A DNA stretch of 64,000 nucleotides, from NCBI GenBank assembly GCA_016795325.1, contig JAEUHY010000017.1, positions 172,773 to 236,772 of the forward strand. Reading direction: 5' to 3'. This DNA is from Planctomycetota bacterium (lineage in GTDB: Bacteria; Planctomycetota; UBA1135; GCA-002686595). The translations under genes were made by a program, and so were the position numbers. Under the pieces are notes generated by a model. The model searched no databases. It saw only the letters and a program-made list of their open reading frames with translations, and was not told the origin of the DNA. This document shows, in pieces, positions 1-7,030 of the stretch (position 1 is its first letter; each line of letters begins with the position of its first letter).

Positions 1-66
1 GAGCGAGACAGAGGACAACGGGGACGTCGCAATCGAGTAGCCGACAGCGAATCGGGTCACGCGAAG

Positions 67-177
67 TCAAGAACCGGGCGACCCACGCACCCGCTCCACC
101 ACGCCCCGCATCTCCTCCACGCCCAAGTGCACGTACACGCGCGCGGTGAGCTTCGGGTCGCTATGCCGCAGGATGCG
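67..177 (-). pseudogene. 3' tail of a tyrosine integrase gene
   Basis: Only the C-terminal end of a tyrosine recombinase can be read here. It contains HSDPKLTARVYVH, including the catalytic His and Tyr, then GVEEMRGVVE and a stop at 67-69. The peptide is nearly identical to the C-terminus of the intact integrase at 2077-3282. The frame upstream of about 177 is not integrase but the end of a second remnant, so no working protein can be made. It is a displaced tail, probably left by recombination between related integrase genes. Confidence 0.75.
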
Positions 178-185
178 CCCGCGAC

Positions 186-500
186 CTACCCCGCCACGCC
201 CTCGACGGCCCCGCGCAGATCCTCGACCGCGAAGTGCGTGTACACCCGGCTCGTGAGCCGCACGTCCGAGTGCCCCAGCAGCGCCTGCGCGTGGACGATC
301 GGGACGCCCCTGCGCGCCCACTGGGTCGCTGCGCTGTGGCGCAAGGCGTGCAGGTCGAGCTTCTCCCCCGCCTCGTTGAGCCGCGCGATGCCAGCGCGTT
401 CGAGCGCGCGGCGCAGGACGCGCGCGACGTTGTTCGTGGGCGCACTCCAGTCCGCCGCCTCGGGGCTCAAGAACACGCGATCGGATGCGCCCGCGGCGCG
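186..500 (-). pseudogene. C-terminal half of a second tyrosine integrase
   Basis: This frame encodes about the last 100 residues of a phage-type tyrosine recombinase. It shows SPEAADWSAPTNN, the HALRHSAAT box (H-x-x-R), LLGHSDVRLTSRVYTH with the nucleophilic Tyr, and ends VEDLRGAVEG. It aligns with the last third of the integrase at 2077-3282 but is clearly diverged, so it is a different family member and not a fresh duplicate. The N-terminal DNA-binding domain and the first catalytic Arg are missing. It abuts another integrase tail at 67-177, giving two tails in tandem. It is presumably inactive. Confidence 0.75.
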
Positions 501-600
501 CCCACGCGCGGCTCCGTGCAGCGGGCGTAGCGCGAGACGGCGCTAGGTCGAGCGCCGATCGCAGCTTGGCCCCGAAGCGACAACGGGCGACTACTCGTTG

Positions 601-1023
601 CTAGTCCGTACCGACCAAGGCGCTCAACACCCTTCCGTCTTCGCCGAACTGGACGACGAGCCACTCGCGGTCGACGCCAAGGTGATCCGGTCCGAGTTCA
701 TAGATCATCGAACCACTCAAACGAGGCTGCTCCTTCAGCAACCACGGATCTCGATCCGCCTCGCCGAGCAACTCGATCACGCGTTCCTTCGACGCGCCAG
801 CCAGGACTCGACGATCGACCAGATCCTGCGCCATCTGCTGGCGGATGGGCGTGCAGCGGCAAGTCCAGCCGGCTCGCCATTCACCGGAGTCGAACGATCG
901 AGCGTGACGACCGCCCATGAACACGAGGAAGAAGCAGACGATGGAGCGCACAATCACGAAGGCGACGACGGCCACAGCAATCAGAAGCGCTCTACGGATC
1001 GTGCGGCCGAGTGTCATGGGCAT
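601..1023 (-). CDS. Small membrane-anchored protein of unknown function
   Basis: The 140-residue product begins with a basic stretch and one hydrophobic segment (about residues 12-36, ending CFFLVFMGG), so it is probably anchored with the rest outside the cytoplasm. The soluble part has MAQDLVDRRVLAGASKERVI followed by ELLGEAD, then YELGP and WLVVQFGEDGRV. This layout recalls BamE/SmpA-like folds, in which a helix with a LLG motif precedes strands, but the resemblance is weak and is an inference. It lies between two integrase tails (186-500 and 1092-1145), which suggests cargo. No Shine-Dalgarno clearly fixes the ATG at 1023. I do not recognise a specific family. Confidence 0.6.
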   Translation of the reverse strand: MPMTLGRTIRRALLIAVAVVAFVIVRSIVCFFLVFMGGRHARSFDSGEWRAGWTCRCTPIRQQMAQDLVDRRVLAGASKERVIELLGEADRDPWLLKEQPRLSGSMIYELGPDHLGVDREWLVVQFGEDGRVLSALVGTD

Positions 1024-1091
1024 GAGAAGCTACCAGCGGGGTGGCAACATCGTGGGCAGTTGGGCCGGGTGACCGTCGCACACCGACGCGC

Positions 1092-1145
1092 CTACGCACC
1101 CGCCGTCTCCACCACCCCGCGCATCTCCGCCACGCCCCGGTGCAC
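1092..1145 (-). pseudogene. Very short integrase 3' tail
   Basis: Read on the minus strand, this stretch gives VHRGVAEMRGVVETAGA and a stop. It matches the final VHLGVEEMRGVVE of the intact integrase at 2077-3282. Only about 17 codons remain. Together with the tails at 67-177 and 186-500 it brackets the gene at 601-1023. Confidence 0.6.
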
Positions 1146-1268
1146 GGAACGGTAGGCGCGTGCACATTGGGTACGATGCGACTTCGTCAACGGGAGGCCC
1201 CGGGCGCGAGGCACGCATTGCCGCCAATGACCGGAACGGCAACGTGGTGCTCAAGACGGTGAACTAAC

Positions 1269-1973
1269 TTGCTGCTGAAAGATCGGTTCCGCCCCATCAC
1301 AGATACCGCTGGGCTGTTCCAGCGCAGTGCGTCGGACTGCGCGACCGACTACGTGAGTTGGATGCAGCCCGTCGTCAGCGGCAGTGGCTCGAGCCTGCAG
1401 GCCAACGTCCTGCCCGCAGGTGGGCTCGAGACTCACCTCGAGAGGCTTGAACCGCTCGCGCGAGCAGTGACAACCAAGGTGCTATTCGCGCCAGCGCCCG
1501 CAGGCTGGACCGCGTGCTTCACGAACGACTGGCGGGGGAGCGACATGTCGTCCATCGTTCCGATGCTCTCGCTCCGTCTTGGATGCAGTGCTCTCAGGGT
1601 CACCTGCACGCCAGATCTTGGGAAAGGTCAAAGCCGACGCTACGGAGCCCGGATTGTCCAAGCCCATCGCGCCAACCTGAGTCCATATCGCTCCATCGCC
1701 GTCGCCAACGATGGCGGTCGGTGGGTCGACGAGAGATTCGGGGAGCCGCTTCCAAGTGAAGATCCTTCGTGGTTCACCGCAGACCGCAAGCGCGACCGTT
1801 TCACTGCGGCGCAACTGCGTGAACTGGTCAGCCACTTCGTGCCCAGCTTCTGGGATGCGGATCTTTGGCCGACAGAGCCCGCGTTCCTTGTCGAGCGGGT
1901 CGGAGTACTTCCTCCGGCGTACTCCAGCGTCACGCGGCTCGACGTGCAGCGCGACCTGCCGACCGACTGCTAG
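1269..1973 (+). CDS. Hypothetical protein, 234 residues
   Basis: This frame is open for 705 bases, and its central part reads like a real soluble protein: MSSIVPMLSLRLGCSALRVT, then YGARIVQAHRAN, then SIAVANDGGRWVDERFGEP and LRELVSHFVPSFWDADLW. No signal peptide, membrane segment or family motif is evident. It is flanked by an integrase tail on the left and by the 3' end of the intact integrase on the right (convergent), so it is probably accessory cargo. The start is uncertain: an ATG-initiated shorter form near 1543 would keep the most convincing part, and the ATG-less upstream section is less protein-like. Function unknown. Confidence 0.5.
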   Translation: MLLKDRFRPITDTAGLFQRSASDCATDYVSWMQPVVSGSGSSLQANVLPAGGLETHLERLEPLARAVTTKVLFAPAPAGWTACFTNDWRGSDMSSIVPMLSLRLGCSALRVTCTPDLGKGQSRRYGARIVQAHRANLSPYRSIAVANDGGRWVDERFGEPLPSEDPSWFTADRKRDRFTAAQLRELVSHFVPSFWDADLWPTEPAFLVERVGVLPPAYSSVTRLDVQRDLPTDC

Positions 1974-2076
1974 CTGAAATCGCAGCTCGGGCACTTCGGC
2001 GGCGGCGGCGCGTTGCCAACCAGACTTGAGCACGCCCACGAGCGCTTCGACAGCGCGATGGTTGTGCAGGTGGGTG

Positions 2077-3282
2077 TCAGATCTTCTCGACTACCCCCCG
2101 CATCTCTTCCACGCCCAGGTGCACGTACACGCGCGCCGTGAGCTTGGGATCCGAGTGCCCCAGGATCCGCTGCGTGACGGCCAGCGGCGCGCCGTTGCGA
2201 GCCATCCTTGAGGCCGCCGTATGCCTGAGCGCGTGCAGGTCCAGCGAGCGGCCGTGGGCGTCGACGCGCTCGATGTCGGCGGCGGCGAGCAGGCGGTCGA
2301 GCACGCGCATGGCGTTGTTGGTGGGCGCGGAGAGCGGCTTGCCCTCGGGCGATACGAACACGGGCTCCACGGGCCGAGGGGCGCGCCCTGTTGCGCGCTC
2401 GCGTAGTTCGCGCAGCCGATCCATCTCCGCGGTCATCGCACGCGTGATCGGCAGCGAGCGCGCTCTACGCGCCTTGGTGGTCTCGGCGCGCAACGTGACC
2501 ACGCGCGTCGCGAGGTCCACGTCGGCCCAGGTGAGCGCACGCGCCTCCCCGTAGCGGCACGCGGTCTCGATCAGAAAGCGCCACAGGGGAGCCTGCGGGA
2601 TGCGCACGCCGCCGGAGCGCTGCGCTCGCGTGCGCCCGCGCTCGACGCTGACGGCGAGCTTGCGTTCGTTCTCGCGATCGTCGGCCTCCGCGGCGGCGAG
2701 GAAGCGCGCGATCTCGTCATCGCTCATGGCGCGGCGGCGCTTGACCTGATGGGCCTCGCCGTCGGGCAGGCGCTTGAGGCGCGCGAGCGGGTTCTCGGCG
2801 ATCAGCCCGGCGTCGCACGCCCAGTTGAGCGCGGCGCGCAGGCGATCGACATGCACGTTCACGGTGCGCGGCGCGAGGCCGCCTTGGAGCAGCTTGGCGC
2901 GCACGCGAAGTACATCAGCGGGCCGCACGTCCATCACGCGGCGCACGCCCAGCTCGTCCATCATGCGCGCGAGCGCTTGGCGGCTGTTGGTGACGTGCGC
3001 GTCGCTGGCGCGCGTGCCGAGGTCGGCGAGGTAGCTCTCGACCAGCTCGCCCAGGTCCATCGCTTGGCCCGCGACCGCGCCGAGTCCGTGCAGCGCCATG
3101 TCGCGCGCGCGGATGATCTCGGTCGAGCGCATCTGCGCCACGCGCTTGTCGGTCGAGAGCGATTGCTGGCGGCGCACGCCGTTGGCGTCGGTCCACTTGA
3201 AGGTCCACATGGGCGCGCCAGCGCCGCGCTGCACGAGCTTCAATTGGCCCGGCCCGTACGCGCGTCCGAGTCGTTGGATCAC
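2077..3282 (-). CDS. Tyrosine recombinase (phage-type integrase)
   Basis: This 401-residue site-specific recombinase is the only intact integrase in the window. The N-terminal part (about 20-85) has an arm-binding-like segment with WTDANGVRRQQS. A SAM-like core-binding domain spans about 75-175 and the catalytic domain about 185-401. All catalytic positions are visible: Arg243 in ETACRYGEARALTW, Lys270, His350 and Arg353 in HALRHT, His376 in LGHSD and Tyr386 in RVYVH. The GTG start at 3282 is chosen because GGAGGT lies six bases upstream; the open frame continues further but only as antisense of the malic enzyme gene. Tails of related integrases lie downstream and an N-terminal remnant lies at 5206-5706. 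Confidence 0.92.
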   Translation of the reverse strand: MIQRLGRAYGPGQLKLVQRGAGAPMWTFKWTDANGVRRQQSLSTDKRVAQMRSTEIIRARDMALHGLGAVAGQAMDLGELVESYLADLGTRASDAHVTNSRQALARMMDELGVRRVMDVRPADVLRVRAKLLQGGLAPRTVNVHVDRLRAALNWACDAGLIAENPLARLKRLPDGEAHQVKRRRAMSDDEIARFLAAAEADDRENERKLAVSVERGRTRAQRSGGVRIPQAPLWRFLIETACRYGEARALTWADVDLATRVVTLRAETTKARRARSLPITRAMTAEMDRLRELRERATGRAPRPVEPVFVSPEGKPLSAPTNNAMRVLDRLLAAADIERVDAHGRSLDLHALRHTAASRMARNGAPLAVTQRILGHSDPKLTARVYVHLGVEEMRGVVEKI

Positions 3283-3288
3283 GTGTTC

Positions 3289-3294
3289 ACCTCC
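3289..3294 (-). promoter_or_regulatory. Shine-Dalgarno fixing a GTG start
   Basis: GGAGGT on the minus strand sits six bases before the GTG at 3282. It selects that codon as the integrase start within a much longer open frame. Confidence 0.8.
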
Positions 3295-3540
3295 GTGAAG
3301 CGGCGCGGCCGCCGACCGCGCTGCTCGAGGGCGAGAACGACGTCCACGCGAGCGGCCGACGCCCGGCAAGTGGCGGGCATAGGACGGCGCCGCGAGGAAG
3401 CGAGGCCACGCGGGTGGCGCGGGTTCGCGCGCCGAAGCAGGTGCACGCGCCGAGCACGGCGCGGGCGCGGGCCTCGGCACGCACGCGCTACGACCTTTGC
3501 TCCGTTGCGCGCGGGCTCGCGGTTGTCGAGTCTCGCGCGG

Positions 3541-5202
3541 ATGAGCCACCAATCCACTGTCGGCGCGACGCCGCCGAGCCTGCGCGGCGCCGAGCTGCTC
3601 CGCGCCCCGCGCTTCAACAAGGGCACCGCCTTCGACTCGAAGGAACGCGCGGAGCTGCGCTTGCGCGGCCTGTTGCCGCACCGAGTCTTCACGCTCGAGG
3701 AGCAGGCCGCGCGCGTGATGCGCAATCTCGAGCACAAGCCCGACCCGTTGGAGCGCTACCTGTACTTGGCCGAACTCGCGGACCGCAACGAGACCGTCTT
3801 CTACCGCGCCCTGGTCGACCACGTTGCGGAGCTGTTGCCCATCGTCTACACGCCGACCGTGGGCGAGGCGTGCAAGCGCTTCGCCCACATCTACACGCGA
3901 CCGCGGGGCATGTACCTCACGCTGGACGACCGCGGTCGGATCGCGGCGGTCCTGCGCAACTGGAACGAGAGCGGAGTGCGCGTGATCGTGGTCACGGACG
4001 GCGGGCGCATCCTGGGCCTTGGCGACCTGGGCGCCAACGGCATCGGCATTCCGATTGGCAAGCTGGCGCTCTACACCGCGCTGGGCGGAGTCGCGCCGCA
4101 CCTGTGCCTTCCGATCGTGCTCGACGTGGGCACGGACAATCGCGAGTTGCTCGACGATCCGCTCTACATCGGAGTGCGGCGGCCGCGCGCGCGCGGAGCG
4201 GAGTACAGCGACTTCGTCGACGAGTTCGTCGCAGCGGCCAACGAGGTCTTCCCCGGCCTGCTGATTCAATTCGAGGACTTCGCCACAGAGAACGCCTTCG
4301 GCCTGCTCGCGCGTCACCGCGACCGCGTGTGCTGCTTCAACGACGACATCCAAGGTACGGCCGCGGTCGTGCTCGCCGGGCTCGAGGCGTCGGCGCGCAT
4401 CACGGGCCGCGCGCTGGCGGACCAGCGACTGCTCTTCCTGGGCGCAGGCGCCGCGGGCGTCGGCATCGCCACACTGATCGTGTCGGCCATGGTGCAGGCA
4501 GGCCTGAGCGAAGACCAAGCGCGCGCGCGTTGCTGGTTCGTCGACTCCAAGGGCCTGGTGTGCGCGGCGCGCACCGACCTCGCGCCGCACAAGCGCGCCT
4601 TCGCGCACGAGCACGCTCCCATCGCGGACTTGGTTGGCGCTGTGCGCGCGCTGCAGCCCACCGCACTGCTGGGGCTCTCGGCGCAGGCTGGCGCTTTCGA
4701 CGAGGCTTCCGTGCGCGCGATGGCGGAGTTCAACGAGCGGCCGCTGGTGTTCGCGCTCTCCAACCCCACCTCCAAGGCTGAGTGCACCGCCGAACAGGCC
4801 TACCGCTGGACGTGCGGCCGGGCGGTGTTCGCCTCGGGGAGTCCGTGGGCGCCCGTCGAGTTCGACGGACGCACGCATGTTCCCGGCCAGGGCAACAACG
4901 CCTACATCTTTCCTGGCGTGGGCCTGGGCTTGGTCGCCAGCCGCGCGCGGCGCGTGACGGACGAGGTGTTCCTGGTGGCCGCGCGCCGACTCGCGCAACT
5001 CGTCCCGCAGGCATCGCTCGACCACGGCTCGCTCTATCCGCCGCTCGAAGCCGTGCGCGCCGTGTCGTTCGAGATCGGCTGCGCGGTCGCAGAGCTGGTC
5101 TGGAAGCGCGGCCTCGCGGAGGAACCCGAACCCGCCGACGTCCGCGCTTTCGTCCGCGCTCAGTTCTACGAGCCGCAGTACGTGCCGTACCTCGCGCCGT
5201 GA
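3541..5202 (+). CDS. maeA: NAD-type malic enzyme
   Basis: The 553-residue protein matches full-length malic enzymes, which oxidatively decarboxylate malate to pyruvate with NAD(P)+ and a divalent metal in the cytoplasm. The N-terminal domain has FNKGTAF, LEHKPDPLERY and the signature VYTPTVGEACKRF with catalytic Tyr103. GIPIGKLALY carries catalytic Lys174, and FEDF (246-247) and FNDDIQGT (Asp269) supply metal ligands. LGAGAAGVG near 300 is the dinucleotide-binding loop, and LSNPTSKAECT near 418 is also family-typical. The ATG at 3541 matches the usual family N-terminus. Although it looks like a housekeeping gene, it is divergent from an integrase and followed by integrase and methyltransferase wreckage, so its neighbourhood is mobile. 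Confidence 0.95.
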   Translation: MSHQSTVGATPPSLRGAELLRAPRFNKGTAFDSKERAELRLRGLLPHRVFTLEEQAARVMRNLEHKPDPLERYLYLAELADRNETVFYRALVDHVAELLPIVYTPTVGEACKRFAHIYTRPRGMYLTLDDRGRIAAVLRNWNESGVRVIVVTDGGRILGLGDLGANGIGIPIGKLALYTALGGVAPHLCLPIVLDVGTDNRELLDDPLYIGVRRPRARGAEYSDFVDEFVAAANEVFPGLLIQFEDFATENAFGLLARHRDRVCCFNDDIQGTAAVVLAGLEASARITGRALADQRLLFLGAGAAGVGIATLIVSAMVQAGLSEDQARARCWFVDSKGLVCAARTDLAPHKRAFAHEHAPIADLVGAVRALQPTALLGLSAQAGAFDEASVRAMAEFNERPLVFALSNPTSKAECTAEQAYRWTCGRAVFASGSPWAPVEFDGRTHVPGQGNNAYIFPGVGLGLVASRARRVTDEVFLVAARRLAQLVPQASLDHGSLYPPLEAVRAVSFEIGCAVAELVWKRGLAEEPEPADVRAFVRAQFYEPQYVPYLAP

Positions 5203-5205
5203 TGA

Positions 5206-5706
5206 GGCCGCACGAGCCAGGGCGCGCGGGCCCTGCGCTCGCGCCTCTTCCGACGCAGCGCGCCGTCGCGCAGGCGCTCGAGGCGCACGAGCGGCCTCTG
5301 CGCGGTCAGGCCGGCGTCGTTGCTCCGGATGAGCGCGGCGCGGAACCGGTCGCGAGCATCCGGGCGCGCACGGCGAGCACGTCGGCGGGCCGCACGTCCA
5401 TCACACGGCGCGCGCGCAGCTCGTCCTCCATGCGGGCCAGCGCCTGACGCGATTTCGTGACCCGCGCCTCGCACGCGCGCGTGGCGAGGTCGGCGTCGGA
5501 TGCGTCGAGCAGCTCGCCCAAGTCCATCGCCTGCCCCGCGACCGCGCCGAGCCCGTGCAGCGCCATGTCGCGCGCGCGAATGATCTCGGTCGAGCGCATC
5601 TGGGCCACGCGGTTGTCGGTCGAGGGCGATTGCTGGCGGCGCACGCCGTTGGCGTCGGTCCAGCGCAACGTGTAAGTGGGCGCGCCCACCCCGCGCTGTA
5701 CGAGTG
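5206..5706 (-). pseudogene. N-terminal remnant of a tyrosine integrase, frameshifted
   Basis: Minus-strand frames give LVQRGVGAP, WTDANGVRRQQSPSTDNRV, QMRSTEIIRARDMALHGLG and VMDVRPADVLAVRARML, closely matching residues about 16-135 of the intact integrase at 2077-3282. Near 5345 the match moves to another frame (RAALIRSNDAGLTAQRPLVR corresponds to RAALNWACDAGLIAENPLAR), so there is a frameshift, and the catalytic domain is absent. The 5' end of the remnant at about 5703-5706 is joined to a truncated methyltransferase. It is therefore the complement of the integrase tails near position 1: the front of a gene without its back. Confidence 0.8.
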
Positions 5707-6411
5707 TGGCTCGACCTTCACGTTGTACGGCGGGTCCATGTTCACGAGCTGGATCCGCGCGCCGACCAGCAAGCGCTGAACGTCTTCGCTCTTCGAGCTG
5801 TCGCCGCACAACAGCCTGTGGTCGCCCAAGACCCACAGGTCACCCGTGCGCGTTGTCGCCGCATCCGGCAACGCAGGCGCGCCGTCCTCCACGATCCCAT
5901 CGAGCTACTCCCCCGCCGCGAACACCTCGTCCAGCATCGCGTTCAGCTCCTTCTCGTCGAAGCCGAGCGCGTGGAACACCTCCGTGCCCTTGAAGCTCTC
6001 CAGGATCGTCGTGAGCGCCGGCAGGTCCCACTCCGCCCGCTCGCCCGTGCGATTGAGCGCGATCCCCAGCGCCGTCGCCTGCGTGTCGTCGAGGTCCAGC
6101 CCGACCACGTCGCGCTCCGTCCAGCCCAGCGCCTTCATGGCGGTCATGCGGCCATTGCCGCCGATCACCTTCCCGCTTGAGCGCTGCACCACAAGCGGCT
6201 CGGCCTGCCCGAACTGCTTCAGGCTCGCGGCGATGGCGTCGAGGTTGCGCTCGTCGTGCGAGCGGGCGTTCGCTGGGTCGAGCGTCAGCGCCGGCAGCGG
6301 CACGCGCCGGACTTCGACCGAGCCGGCGAAGCGCCGCACGGACCTGGGGGACGGGGAATCAGACTGCGAGGACGTAGAAGGACTGTTTGAGCCGGTAGGC
6401 TTGCTGACCAT
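5703..6411 (-). pseudogene. ParB-like/DNA methyltransferase fusion, interrupted
   Basis: Phage-type proteins of this kind join a ParB/sulfiredoxin-like nuclease domain to an N4/N6 DNA methyltransferase. The start at 6411 follows GGAG at seven bases and gives MVSKPTGSN. The ParB-like part reads VPLPALTLDPANARSHDERN, SLKQFGQAEPLVV and VIGGNGRMTAMKALG. A TAG at 5905-5907 stops the frame, yet the same frame continues directly into the methyltransferase: GDLWVLGDHRLLCGDSS and VNMDPPYNVKV, which contains catalytic motif IV (DPPY). Homology ends there, where integrase remnant sequence begins. The gene is doubly broken, by a nonsense codon and by loss of the rest of the methyltransferase. The ParB half could still be translated. 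Confidence 0.8.
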
Positions 6412-7030
6412 TCGAGAGCTCCGCCGACGCGCAGTCGGCATGTGCACAGACACGGCGCGGAGCTGGAATTGGCGAGTCGCGAACGGAAATGGACTCGAAT
6501 GGAGGTGTGCGCCGTCGGGGCGTATACACCATGTACGCGCCCAACGTGAACCACCGGGGAACACAGGCGACCGTGAGCGGCTACGTCGCCCGCGCCCCAG
6601 GCGAGAAGCAGCGACGCAGTCGCGGGGAAGCGCGAATGAAATTTCCCGGGCCTCGCCAAACTACTACGGCGGGAAGTTTGCAATTGTGGCGCAAGTTGCA
6701 ATTCAGCACAGACTTACGGCATCAGGCCCTATTCGATGGCGTCCCCAAAAAGCATGAAATCGTAGAAGCAGCGGTGCAGTTTGCCTGGGTCTGTAAAGAC
6801 GGCTGGCGCAGATGCTGACAGTCCGATGATTGCGGTAGTTACCGCACGAGGCGGCCAGCCTCTCTGCCGACCTTCAAACCGGAACAGAATTTCGTGACAC
6901 CACACCGCGAGCGTTCGTCGTACGCGATGTGGAACTTCAGGTCATCTCGCGCCTTCGCGTTCAACCAGGCTCACGGTTTTAGGACCCGCCCTAATCTTGT
7001 TTGGCATTCCAACACCATCCACACTGATGC
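6412..7030. other. Intergenic stretch without a recognisable gene
   Basis: About 620 bases upstream of the ParB remnant. GC visibly falls from about 6600 onward, continuing into the low-GC gene at 7031-9757. Short open frames are present on both strands, but none reads like a protein. I see no hairpin or repeat. Confidence 0.5.

Noticed and set aside
3283..5025. Continuation of the integrase frame far upstream on the minus strand (long open frame to 5025)
   Set aside because: It is antisense to the malic enzyme, whose protein is clearly conserved; a GTG with an ideal ribosome-binding site at 3282 marks the true start.
6489..6818. 109-codon plus-strand open frame
   Set aside because: No protein-like pattern, no ribosome-binding site, crosses a composition change.
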